From Burkholderiales bacterium (lineage in GTDB: Bacteria > Pseudomonadota > Gammaproteobacteria > Burkholderiales > Burkholderiaceae_D): 42,118 nt of DNA. Below, in pieces: positions 15,586 to 24,058 of this stretch (positions are counted from its first letter, which is position 1; each line of letters starts with the position of its first letter). The position numbers and the translations under genes were made by a program. The notes beneath the pieces are model-generated. The model was not told the origin of the DNA. It saw only the letters and a program-made list of their open reading frames with translations, and ran no database searches. The DNA is taken from the NCBI GenBank assembly GCA_003136595.1, contig PLEY01000086.1, positions 292-42,409 on the forward strand, in the 5' to 3' direction.

Positions 15586-17145
15586 TCATGGTCTTTCCCC
15601 CGGCGGGGGCTGCGGCGCCTGCAGCGGTTGCAGGGGTTGCAGGGATTCGCCCGCAACGTCGACTCGGTTCCACCACCCCCCGCCCAGCGACTGGAACAGG
15701 GCGACCGTATCGGCAAACCGGTTTGCGCGTGCCTGCAGGGTGTTGATGACGGCCTGCTGATAGAGCTGTTCAGCATTGAGCAGAAATCCGGTGCCGACCG
15801 ATCCGAGCTGCACCCGGCGGCGGGCGATCTCGAGGCTCTCCCGCGATGCCGTCTCCGCGCGCACGCTCGCGTTCAGCGCCAGGGCGTCGGCGTCGAGTGC
15901 CCGCAGCGAATCCGCGACATTCTGGAATGCCGTGATGACGGTACTGCGGTACTGCGCGGCCGCCTGGTCCATCACGGCAACTGCTCCCCGTTCCCGATGC
16001 AGGAGTGTGCCCCCTTGGAAGAGGGTCTGCGAAAACGTGCCGCTCGCCGCCCAGAACACGTTACCCGGAGAGAAGATCTGAGCAAGGGCCGTTGACGTGC
16101 CACCATAGAGGCCGCTCAACGTGACCTGCGGCAGCATGTTCGCAATGGCGACCCCGACCTCTGCGCTGGCGGCATGGAACTGGGCTTGCGCGGCACGGAT
16201 GTCCGGCCGCTGGTCGACGAGGCGCGAGGGCAGGCTCACCGGGAGCTCGGTGGGAAGCTCGAGGTCGGCGAGCTCGAAGGTCTGACTGACTTCCTCGCTG
16301 GGCAATCGCCCCGCCAGTGCGGTCAGCAGGTTGCGCTGCAACGCAAGCTGCTTCTCCAGAGCGGGCAGGCCAGCTTCGGCTTGCCCGAGTATCGCTTCCT
16401 GGGCACGCACATCACCGAGCGCGACGTCGCCGAGCTCGAACTGTCTTTGCAGCAGGTCCCGCTGTTCCCTCTCGATCCGGATGATCTCGCGGGTGGCGGC
16501 GATCTGACCCCGCAGCGATGCCTCCTGGATCGCGGCGGCAACGACGTTCGAAGTCAGGGTGAGATAGGTGGCCTCAAGCAGGAAGCGCTGCGCTTCGGCC
16601 TCGGCGCGGGCGGACTCGACAGCACGCCGGTTGCCCCCGAAAACGTCCAGCGCATACGAGACATTGACCTGCGCGTTGTAGAGGTTGAACACCGGTGCGC
16701 CAGAAGTCAGGGTGGGTGCAATCGTCCCCACGGCATTGCGTTGCCGGCTCGGCGTGAAATTCGCCGTGAGTGCGGGGAAGTAGACGCCTTGCTGCGCGGC
16801 GGCGTTTTCATCGGCAGCACGCAGGGCCGCCTGGGCCCCCTGTAGATCGGCATTGGCGGCGAGAGACTGGGCAACCAGGCTGTCGAGGGCGGCCGAGTGG
16901 AAGAGTGTCCACCACTGCCCCGGGATGTCCATGCTCGCGACGAGATGCTGGGCCGCGCCCCCGGGTCCCGGCACGTCGGCTGCCGTCGCCGCGAGGGGTT
17001 CACGGGCGTACCCCGCCCCCTCGGGTGCCTGGGGCCGGACGAAATCGGGGCCGACTGCGCAGCCCTGCAGGGCCGCGGCCAGGACGGCGCCCAGCCAGAC
17101 GCCCCCCCTGCCCCACCCTCGAGGCGGTGAGCTAGGTCGACGCAT
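15586..17145 (-). CDS. Outer-membrane efflux lipoprotein, NodT family
   Basis: This is a 519-residue RND outer-membrane channel. The lipobox LQGC near residue 29, followed by AVGPDFVRP, is the hallmark of NodT-type lipoproteins. Two repeated OEP units follow, with the WWTLFHSAALDSLVAQSLAAN and LVDQRPDIRAAQAQFHAASAEVGVAIANMLPQ signatures. It would form the trimeric exit duct of the pump. I start at the ATG at 17145, which has GGAG five bases upstream; the frame also opens at a GTG at 17163. It overlaps the end of the pump gene by 14 bases, so expression is tightly coupled. The C-terminal tail is a Pro/Gln-rich run (QPLQPLQAPQPP). Confidence 0.9.
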   Translation of the reverse strand: MRRPSSPPRGWGRGGVWLGAVLAAALQGCAVGPDFVRPQAPEGAGYAREPLAATAADVPGPGGAAQHLVASMDIPGQWWTLFHSAALDSLVAQSLAANADLQGAQAALRAADENAAAQQGVYFPALTANFTPSRQRNAVGTIAPTLTSGAPVFNLYNAQVNVSYALDVFGGNRRAVESARAEAEAQRFLLEATYLTLTSNVVAAAIQEASLRGQIAATREIIRIEREQRDLLQRQFELGDVALGDVRAQEAILGQAEAGLPALEKQLALQRNLLTALAGRLPSEEVSQTFELADLELPTELPVSLPSRLVDQRPDIRAAQAQFHAASAEVGVAIANMLPQVTLSGLYGGTSTALAQIFSPGNVFWAASGTFSQTLFQGGTLLHRERGAVAVMDQAAAQYRSTVITAFQNVADSLRALDADALALNASVRAETASRESLEIARRRVQLGSVGTGFLLNAEQLYQQAVINTLQARANRFADTVALFQSLGGGWWNRVDVAGESLQPLQPLQAPQPPPGERP

Positions 17146-20100
17146 CGCCACTCCAATCTCCACGTGTCTCGTCGAGCACCCGCTGTGCCTGCTGCTCGAC
17201 CCGTGGCATGCGCCTCGAGAAGATCGTGATGAGGACCGGCAGCACGATGAGGATCAGGATCGGGGCCAGCAGGATGCCGCCGACAACCACCAGGGCGAGC
17301 GGTCGCTGGACCTGGGAGCCGATCCCGGTCGACAGTGCCGCGGGCAGCAGGCCGACGCAAGCGACAATACAGGTCATGAGGACCGGGCGCATCTGTACCG
17401 TGCCGGTACGCACGATGGCACCCGCGCGATCCATGCCGTCCCCGACCAGCTGGTTGTAGTAGGACAGGACGATGATGCCGTCCATGGCGGCGATGCCGAA
17501 CAGGGCGACGAAGCCGATGGCGGCTGACACGCTAAAGGCCGTGCCGGTGAGGTAGAGGGCGAAGATGCCGCCGATGAGCGCCATCGGGATCACGCTCGCG
17601 GCGAGCAACATATCCCGCACCGATCCGAAATTCATGTAAAGCAGGAAACAGATCAGCAGGATGCTAAGCGGCACGGCGATCGCCAGCCGCTGGATCGCCT
17701 CCTCGAGGTTGCCGAATTCACCGACCCACTCCAGATGGTAGCCACCGGGCATGGGCACCTGCTCGGCCACCCGGTGCTGGGCCTCGAGGACTGCAGACCC
17801 GAGATCGCGGCCGCGCACGCTGAACTTGATCGGAATATAGCGCTGTTGCTGCTCGCGGTAGATGAACGATGCGCCCGAGACCAAGCTGACGTCGGCGACG
17901 TCTCCCAGCGGGACGGGCACCACGCCGGCCCCGCCTGGATTCGGCGCGCCGATCGTGATCAGCCGGATCGCGTCAAGGCTCTGCCGGTATTGGGGCGCAA
18001 GCCGTACCATGATGGGAAAATTCCGGTCGCTGCCATCCTCGTACAGGTTGCCCGCCGCCTGGCCGCCGATGGCCGCCTGGATGGTGGCATTGACGTCACC
18101 GCTCGCAAGGCCATAGCGCGAGGCGCGCGATCGATCGACGTCGATGCGCACGGTCGGCTGGCCGAGCGAATTGAAAACCGACAGATCGGTCACGCCGGGC
18201 ACTGTCGCCATCACGGCCTTGATCTGCTCTGCCGTCTTCTCGAGAACCGCCAGATCATTGCCGAACAGCTTGATCGAATTCTCGCCCTTGACTCCGGATG
18301 CCGCCTCCTCGACGTTGTCCTCGATGTACTGGGAGAAATTGAATTCGACCCCGGGGAAATGGTCCTCCAGGTCCTGGGTCATGGTCGCTGTCAGCTTCTC
18401 CTTGTCGACACCCTCGGGCCAGGTGTCAAACGCGGTCAGGGGGACGAAGAATTCGCTGTTGAAGTAACCCGTCGCGTCGGTGCCGTCGTCCGGCCGTCCA
18501 TGCTGTGAAATCGCGGTCGTCACCTCGGGATAGCTCTTGATGAGCTTTCGCATCTGGTTGACGTAGCGGTCGCTCTCCTCAAGCGAGATCGAGGGAGGCA
18601 GGGTGGCACGGATCCACAGGTTACCCTCCTCGAGCTTGGGCAGGAACTCGAGGCCGAGCGAGCGCACGGCGAGACCGGCCAGGATCAGCAGAATTGCGAG
18701 GCCCCCCAGGGTCAGGATCCGGTTGGCCAGCGCGAACTCCGCGGCCGGCTCGTAGAGGCGCCGCAGAAAGCGTACAACGATCGTCTCGGTCTCCTCGATG
18801 TTCTCGGGCAGGAGGATTGCGGCAAGCGCAGGCGACACCGTGAACGTGGCGATGAGACCACCGGCAATCGCGTAGGCGTAGGTCTTGGCCATCGGTCCGA
18901 AGATGTGGCCCTCGATGCCGCTCATGGTGAACAACGGTACGAACCCGGCGATGATGATCGCTGCCGAAAAGAAGATCGACTGATTCACCTCGGTTGCCGA
19001 GTTGGCGATCACCGCAAAGCGGCCCCGCAGGCCAATCGATGTGCGCACCTGGTGCAAGACGGCGCTTCCCCTGCGGCGCGCTTCGCTCGTCTCGGAGAGA
19101 TGGCGGAAGATGTTCTCGACCATGATCACCGATGCATCCACGACCAGGCCGAAGTCGATTGCGCCCACCGACAGCAGGTTGGCCGACTCGCCGCGCAGCA
19201 CCAGGAGCCCGATGGCGAACGAGAGGGCGAACGGAATCGTGAGAGCGACGATCACGGCACTGCGCAGGTTACCCAGAAACACCCACTGCAATACGAAGAT
19301 GAGCAGCATCCCCTCGAGCATGTTGTGCAGGACAGTGTGGGTGGTGAGGTTGATCAGGTCGCTTCGGTCATACACCTTCAGGATCTGCACCCCGGGAGGC
19401 AGGATCCCCGACGTGTTGATCTTTTCGACCTCGGCCTTGACGCGCTCGATGGTCGGGGCGCTCTGCTCGCCACGACGCATCAGAACGATCCCCTCGACGA
19501 TGTCATCGTCGGCGTCGTGCCCGGCGATGCCCAGGCGCGGCAGATTGCTCACGGTCACCGTAGCCACGTCCCCGAGCAGCACCGGCACTCCGGAACTGGT
19601 CGAGAGCACCATCCTGCGAATGTCGTCCATCGAGCGCACCAGGCCGACCCCGCGGACCACCGCAGACTGCGGCCCGATGTTGACCGTCTGGCCGCCGACG
19701 TTGGTGTTGCTGTTGTTGATGGTCTGAAGCACCTGCGCAAGCGTCAGCCCGTAGCTGATGAGGCGATTCTGGTCGACCGTGACGTCGTAGGTCTTGGTCT
19801 TGCCGCCCCAGCCGGTCACGTCGACGACGCCCGGGACCGCCCGGAAGCGTCGCTCCAGGATCCAATCCTCGATGGTCTTCAGATCAGTCACCGAAAAGCC
19901 CGGCGGCCCGACCACCTGGTACCGATAGATCTCTCCGGTGGGACTCGCAGGCGAGAGCTGCGGCTGAGCACCGTTGGGCAGCGGTGGCAGCTGGGAGAGC
20001 CGGTTGATGACCCACTGCTGCGCCTCGTCATACGTGAAGTCGTAGGTGAACTGGATCTTGACGTCGGACAGCCCGAACAATGAGATCGTGCGGATCGCCG

Positions 20101-20335
20101 AGACGTGGGGTATCCCGGCCATCTGCACTTCGATGGGAATGGTGATGTAGCGCTCGATCTCCTCGGCGGACTGACCGGTGCTCTGGGTCACAATATCAAC
20201 CAGGGGAGGGACCGGGTCGGGATAGGCCTCGATGTTCAGCTTCAGAAAGCCGATGATGCCCACCCCAAACATGGCGAGGAGCAGGATGACGATGAGCAGC
20301 CGCTGCCGCAGCGCAAATTCGACGACACGACTCAT
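17132..20335 (-). CDS. CzcA/CusA-type (heavy-metal) RND efflux pump
   Basis: The 1067-residue protein has the RND topology: one N-terminal helix (LIVILLLAMFGVGIIGFLKL), a large periplasmic loop, a block of helices, a second loop and a final block. The heavy-metal subfamily is shown by LNIEAYPDPVPPLVDIVTQSTGQSAEEIERYITIPIE. The helix-4 segment DFGLVVDASVIMVEN keeps the acidic proton-relay residues (Asp, Asp, Glu) of CzcA-like pumps, although CzcA usually has DGA where this protein has DAS. The metal or other substrate is not evident. Its ATG overlaps the adaptor gene's TGA (ATGA), and its own stop lies inside the outer-membrane gene. A C-terminal hydrophilic tail (RRMPRVEQQAQRVLDETRGDW) follows the last helix. 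Confidence 0.92.
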   Translation of the reverse strand: MSRVVEFALRQRLLIVILLLAMFGVGIIGFLKLNIEAYPDPVPPLVDIVTQSTGQSAEEIERYITIPIEVQMAGIPHVSAIRTISLFGLSDVKIQFTYDFTYDEAQQWVINRLSQLPPLPNGAQPQLSPASPTGEIYRYQVVGPPGFSVTDLKTIEDWILERRFRAVPGVVDVTGWGGKTKTYDVTVDQNRLISYGLTLAQVLQTINNSNTNVGGQTVNIGPQSAVVRGVGLVRSMDDIRRMVLSTSSGVPVLLGDVATVTVSNLPRLGIAGHDADDDIVEGIVLMRRGEQSAPTIERVKAEVEKINTSGILPPGVQILKVYDRSDLINLTTHTVLHNMLEGMLLIFVLQWVFLGNLRSAVIVALTIPFALSFAIGLLVLRGESANLLSVGAIDFGLVVDASVIMVENIFRHLSETSEARRRGSAVLHQVRTSIGLRGRFAVIANSATEVNQSIFFSAAIIIAGFVPLFTMSGIEGHIFGPMAKTYAYAIAGGLIATFTVSPALAAILLPENIEETETIVVRFLRRLYEPAAEFALANRILTLGGLAILLILAGLAVRSLGLEFLPKLEEGNLWIRATLPPSISLEESDRYVNQMRKLIKSYPEVTTAISQHGRPDDGTDATGYFNSEFFVPLTAFDTWPEGVDKEKLTATMTQDLEDHFPGVEFNFSQYIEDNVEEAASGVKGENSIKLFGNDLAVLEKTAEQIKAVMATVPGVTDLSVFNSLGQPTVRIDVDRSRASRYGLASGDVNATIQAAIGGQAAGNLYEDGSDRNFPIMVRLAPQYRQSLDAIRLITIGAPNPGGAGVVPVPLGDVADVSLVSGASFIYREQQQRYIPIKFSVRGRDLGSAVLEAQHRVAEQVPMPGGYHLEWVGEFGNLEEAIQRLAIAVPLSILLICFLLYMNFGSVRDMLLAASVIPMALIGGIFALYLTGTAFSVSAAIGFVALFGIAAMDGIIVLSYYNQLVGDGMDRAGAIVRTGTVQMRPVLMTCIVACVGLLPAALSTGIGSQVQRPLALVVVGGILLAPILILIVLPVLITIFSRRMPRVEQQAQRVLDETRGDWSGDAST

Positions 20336-21624
20336 GAGTGATCGCCCTGGGCGGCGCGATCGATGAACAGGGAGCCGCCGGTCACTATCTTCTCGCCTAC
20401 CGAGACACCCTCCAGGACCTCCTCCATGTCACCCCGGGTCCGCCCCACGCGTACCCTGCGCCCCTCGATGGTCCCGTCATCGTGGGCGACCCACACACGT
20501 GCCTCCTCGCCCTCGTAAACAATGGCGCTCTGCGGCACGCCCGGGGCGGTCACGCTGTCACCGACGATGATGCTAAACGAGGCAAACATCATGGGTTTGA
20601 GGGCCCCGTCCTGATTCTCCACTTCGGCGCGCACCGGCAGCCGATGGGTATTCGGATCCACGCCCGAGGCGACCCAGGCGAGCTTCGCCTTGAACACCCT
20701 GCCGGGGTAAGCAAGTACGCGGACCTCCACGCTGTCTCCCACTCGCATCAGCGGAGCATCGGTCTCCCTGACGTTGGCAATGAGCCAAACGGATTTCAGA
20801 TTGCTGATCGCGAAGATCGGATTGGCGGCCCCGTTCGAGGCACTGTTGATGTACTGGCCAAGCCCCACCTGGCGCTGGGTGACGGTCCCTGCAATCGGTG
20901 CGACCACCACGGCTTCGGGATTCATCCTCTGCGACGCCGGCGCGCTCTCCAGCGCGCTGATCTCGGCATCGGTACGGCCGAGGATGCGCAGCCGGTTCTG
21001 CACCGCGGCCAGCCCGATCTCAGCGGCGCGCAGGCTGCTCTGCGCGCCGGCCAGGTCCGCCTGGCTTTGCAGCCAGTCCTTCTGCGCGCCGGCGTTGGCC
21101 AGAAACAGCTGGTGCTGCCGGTTCTCGCTGGTCTGTGCGAGCTGGAGCTGCGCAGAAGCGGTCTTGACACCAGCCGCTGCGGCGACGAGATCGTTTTGGG
21201 CCTGCACGAACTCGGATGCGTCGACCGCAGCGAGGCCCGCACCGGGCTTGACGACGTCGCCAAGCTTGGCGAAGAGTTTCGTGACCCGGCCCGAATAGGG
21301 AGAGAACACCGGCGTGGTGGTGTCGTCGTTGACCGCGATATTGCCCTCGGTGATGCGCTCGGTTCGAAACGGCAAGGATGTGACGGGCGCGATCGTCAGG
21401 GTCGAAAGTTGTGCCTTGGTCGGTCGGAAGGTACCCGGAGGACTCGCGGGCTGCCCCCCGGCACCCGGCTCGGGCGCGGGAGCGGCGAAGACGAGCTTTA
21501 GCAACAGTCCGACCAGCCACAGGGCGGCAACCCCGGCGAACAGTCCACCGACGAGCAGCCATTGCGTGCGCTGCGGCAACGCCCGGACCGGTTGTTTGGC
21601 CGGCCCCTTTGATTCTTCAACCAC
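20332..21624 (-). CDS. RND efflux periplasmic adaptor (CzcB/CusB-like membrane fusion protein)
   Basis: This 430-residue adaptor has one N-terminal membrane anchor (WLLVGGLFAGVAALWLVGLLLKLVF). A barrel-sandwich half (FSPYSGRVTKLFAKLGDVVKPGAGLAAVD), a long alpha-helical hairpin (LVAAAAGVKTASAQLQLAQ onward), the second half (VVVAPIAGTVTQRQVGLGQYI) and beta-barrel/MP domains follow. Adaptors of this sort bridge pump and channel; no His- or Met-rich metal-binding extension is present. GTG at 21624 is preferred because AGGGAG lies upstream at good distance; the open frame runs on to 21765 but the extra residues are not adaptor-like. It is the first gene of the four-gene operon, with ATGA overlap to the pump gene. 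Confidence 0.9.
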   Translation of the reverse strand: MVEESKGPAKQPVRALPQRTQWLLVGGLFAGVAALWLVGLLLKLVFAAPAPEPGAGGQPASPPGTFRPTKAQLSTLTIAPVTSLPFRTERITEGNIAVNDDTTTPVFSPYSGRVTKLFAKLGDVVKPGAGLAAVDASEFVQAQNDLVAAAAGVKTASAQLQLAQTSENRQHQLFLANAGAQKDWLQSQADLAGAQSSLRAAEIGLAAVQNRLRILGRTDAEISALESAPASQRMNPEAVVVAPIAGTVTQRQVGLGQYINSASNGAANPIFAISNLKSVWLIANVRETDAPLMRVGDSVEVRVLAYPGRVFKAKLAWVASGVDPNTHRLPVRAEVENQDGALKPMMFASFSIIVGDSVTAPGVPQSAIVYEGEEARVWVAHDDGTIEGRRVRVGRTRGDMEEVLEGVSVGEKIVTGGSLFIDRAAQGDHS

Positions 21625-22295
21625 ATTCAACTCCCTCTGGGCGGCGCGCCGTCTCGCGATTGGACGCGGCTCCTTGTCTTTGCAACCTGTGCCTGGCAAT
21701 CTGCGCGCGGCGCCCTGGGGCGGGACTGCCGGGCAGGCGCGTAGCCCGGCACGCTGAGAAGCCACCCATTTCAGTCTTATCTATCCGAGATGACTACCAA
21801 AGAACGCAATCTGACAACAAATGAGCGGCGATGAGCATCATTTGCTGTTAGGGATTCAACACGACCTCCTTCTGGTGGACACCTTTTTTGGACACTTTTT
21901 GTGGACGCTTTCTGCAGACGCGATCGGGTCAAAAGAGCCCAACCGGGCGCGGCGGGCCCCACCGGGAAAGTCACCTGGTGGTGCGCCGGCGGGGCCAATC
22001 CCCTGGATTTGATCACGAGCATTCTAAAGATGTCGTTAAGAATTGATGAATCCGGGCGCCACGTGAAGGGATACACCAGGACACCCAGGGCTCCCATCGT
22101 GCCCAGAGCCAAGCCCTGGAGGGGCCGAAACCCGGCCAACGAGGACGTCACTGCCGGCCCATCCTCGATCGGGATGTGCCTGGCGGAGGCTGTAACGTTC
22201 CGGATCCGGATTCGAGCGCAAGGAGCAGAGTGTGCGGCCGATCTGAAGCGTCCACGATGTCGCGACCGATGATCCGACGCAGAAGGAGCGCTACC
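21625..22295. promoter_or_regulatory. Divergent region between the efflux operon and ada
   Basis: This 670-bp stretch has no convincing gene. It should hold the promoters of the leftward RND operon and rightward ada. An imperfect direct repeat at 21876-21914 is listed separately. The short palindrome TCCGGATCCGGA occurs near 22198-22210. The segment around 21770-22060 is distinctly richer in A and T than its surroundings, as expected of promoter DNA. Confidence 0.5.
21876..21914. repeat. Imperfect 13-bp direct repeat, three units (GGACACYTTTTT-like)
   Basis: Three successive units of about 13 bases can be aligned: GGACACCTTTTTT, GGACACTTTTTGT and GGACGCTTTCTGC, with AGACG beginning a possible fourth. 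Coordinates are accurate to a few bases. The array lies upstream of the RND operon. The last unit resembles the GGACGCTTCTTG found inside the array near 8172-8193. Confidence 0.6.
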
Positions 22296-23411
22296 ATGGG
22301 AGTAATCATGACAACGGACATGCCGGGCACGAACCCTGTTGCGGACGCGGACCGCTGGGAGGCGGTCGTGCGGCGCGACGCATCGGCCGATGGGCAGTTT
22401 GTCTATTCGGTCAGGACGACGGGCATCTATTGCCGCCCCTCCTGCCCGTCGCGCCGCGCACGCCGCGAGAACGTCCAGTTCCATGCAGGCTGCAGCGAGG
22501 CTGAAGCCGCCGGGTTTCGCGCCTGCAAGCGCTGCCGGCCCGACGGACTTGGTCTGCCAGAGCGCCAGGCTGAACGCATTGCGCGCGCGTGCCGGCTGGC
22601 GCATGACAGCGACCCGCTGCCGAGCCCTGCCGCTCTCGCAAGCGCCGCCGGGCTTAGCCGCTACCATTTCCATCGTCTTTTCAAGGACATCACGGGTGTC
22701 ACGCCCAAGGGCTATCTGGATGCCGAGCGGGCACGCCGAGTCCGGTGCCGCCTTGGGCAGGCGGGCTCGGTCACCGAAGCGATCTACGACGCCGGGTTCC
22801 AGTCCAATGGCCCCTTCTATGCCAGCTCCACGGCGCTGCTGGGCATGCAGCCGACGGCCTTTCGCGCCGGAGGCCTGAATATGTCCATCCACTTTGCGGT
22901 AGGCCAGTGCAGCCTGGGCGCGATCCTCGTTGCCGCAACCGACAAGGGTGTATGCGCGATCATGCTCGACGACGATCCTGAAACGCTGGTGCGGCAGCTC
23001 GAGGACCAGTTCCCGCGCGCGCACCTGATCGGCGCGGACGCCTCGTTCGAGAAGCGCGTCGCCGAGGTCGTCGGCATGGTCGAGAGCCCGCGACTAGGTA
23101 TCGATCTGCCTCTTGACCTGCAGGGCACCGCGTTTCAGCAACGGGTCTGGAATGCGTTGCGCGCAGTCCCTGCGGGTCAGACCGTCAGCTATGGTGACCT
23201 GGCGGTGCGCCTCGGTGTGCCGCACGCCGCGCGTGCAGTCGCCAACGCCTGTGCCGCCAATCCCGTCGCCGTCGCCATTCCCTGCCATCGGGTGGTGCGA
23301 CGCGGCGGCGCGCTCTCAGGATACCGTTGGGGTGTTGAGCGCAAGCGTGCTCTGCTCGAACGCGAGCAGAGTACCGACGAAGCGCACACGCCAAACCGCG
23401 TGCGGCGCTAG
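22296..23411 (+). CDS. ada: Bifunctional alkylation repair protein and transcription activator Ada
   Basis: This 371-residue protein has the complete Ada layout. The N-terminal zinc domain has Cys46, Cys50, Cys77 and Cys80 (YCRPSC and RACKRC); Cys46 is the expected acceptor of methyl from phosphotriesters. An AraC-type helix-turn-helix region (about residues 95-185) includes LASAAGLSRYHFHRLFKDITGVTPK. The C-terminal O6-methylguanine transferase has GTAFQQRVWNALRAVPAGQTVSYGDLA and the active Cys in IPCHRVV (about Cys330). Methylation of the N-terminal Cys turns such proteins into activators of their own gene. ATG at 22296 follows AAGGAG by eight bases; the frame is open further upstream without similarity. 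No alkB or alkA is adjacent. Confidence 0.95.
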   Translation: MGVIMTTDMPGTNPVADADRWEAVVRRDASADGQFVYSVRTTGIYCRPSCPSRRARRENVQFHAGCSEAEAAGFRACKRCRPDGLGLPERQAERIARACRLAHDSDPLPSPAALASAAGLSRYHFHRLFKDITGVTPKGYLDAERARRVRCRLGQAGSVTEAIYDAGFQSNGPFYASSTALLGMQPTAFRAGGLNMSIHFAVGQCSLGAILVAATDKGVCAIMLDDDPETLVRQLEDQFPRAHLIGADASFEKRVAEVVGMVESPRLGIDLPLDLQGTAFQQRVWNALRAVPAGQTVSYGDLAVRLGVPHAARAVANACAANPVAVAIPCHRVVRRGGALSGYRWGVERKRALLEREQSTDEAHTPNRVRR

Positions 23412-23884
23412 TCGGCCGCCTCCTCGAGGGGTACCGCGCCGCGCTCGATGACCTTGCGCAGGACAAAGCTGGTGTGCACGCCAGTGACGCCTTCGATGCG
23501 CGTGATGCGATTGAGCAGCAGGTCCTGATAGGCGTCCATGTCAGTCACGATCACCTTGAGCTGGTAATCCGCAGCCTGTCCGGTGATGAGCAGGCATTCC
23601 AGGACCGCGGGCAGGCCCGCGATATGCCGCTCGAAATTTGCAAAGCGCTCGGGCGTGTGATGGTCCATCGAGATGTACACGAGCGCGGTCAGGGACAGAC
23701 CTAGCTTTTTTGCATCCAGCAAAGCCACGTAGCCGGAGATGAGACCGCTTTCTTCGAGGGCGCGATGCCGGCGCAGGCACGAGGAGGGTGACAGGTGGAT
23801 GCGCTCGGCGAGTTCCTGGTTGGGGATGCGGGCCTGGCTTTGCAGGATCGCAAGCAATTTTCTGTCGTAAGTATCCAGATTCAA
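23408..23884 (-). CDS. Lrp/AsnC family transcriptional regulator
   Basis: The 158-residue protein has an N-terminal AsnC-type helix-turn-helix (DRKLLAILQSQARIPNQELAERIHLSPSSCLRRHRALEESGLI). Its C-terminal RAM ligand domain has ALVYISMDHH, AADYQLKVIVTDMDAYQDLL and the closing GVTGVHTSFVLRKVIE. Members are feast/famine regulators that bind amino acids, often Leu, Asn, Lys or branched-chain ones. It is divergent from leuA with 174 bp between the starts, so leuA is a likely target. ATG at 23884 has GAGGGG upstream. Its TAG and that of ada share the four bases CTAG (23408-23411), so the two convergent genes overlap by four bases. Confidence 0.92.
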   Translation of the reverse strand: MNLDTYDRKLLAILQSQARIPNQELAERIHLSPSSCLRRHRALEESGLISGYVALLDAKKLGLSLTALVYISMDHHTPERFANFERHIAGLPAVLECLLITGQAADYQLKVIVTDMDAYQDLLLNRITRIEGVTGVHTSFVLRKVIERGAVPLEEAAD

Positions 23885-24058
23885 GTTATCCCCTCTTTCC
23901 AGAATATTATGCCGATTTTCTTTAAATAGTGACGTCAGACTGCCGGATATTGCTCGCTTTGCGGCTCAATTTGCAAGCACTCACCAATGCATTTCGCGTA
24001 GTATTGCAAAGCTGCACAGAGCGCTTCAGACGCCAATCGACTCGAGACCCCATCTCCC
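23885..24058 (+). promoter_or_regulatory. Divergent lrp-leuA region with a Leu-rich open frame
   Basis: This AT-richer 174-bp region should hold promoters for both genes and possible Lrp-type sites. A plus-strand frame starting at GTG 23929 reads RILLALRLNLQALTN early on: six Leu in a stretch of eleven residues, half of them TTG codons. That recalls a leader peptide for attenuation. However, the frame does not stop before leuA; it runs into leuA out of frame to 24198, and no obvious terminator hairpin is seen. Classical attenuation is therefore not established. Confidence 0.35.

Noticed and set aside
18905-20083. 392-residue plus-strand open frame opposite the RND pump gene
   Set aside because: Composition (many His, Arg, Asp, Gln) and complete overlap with a strongly supported pump gene mark it as a shadow.
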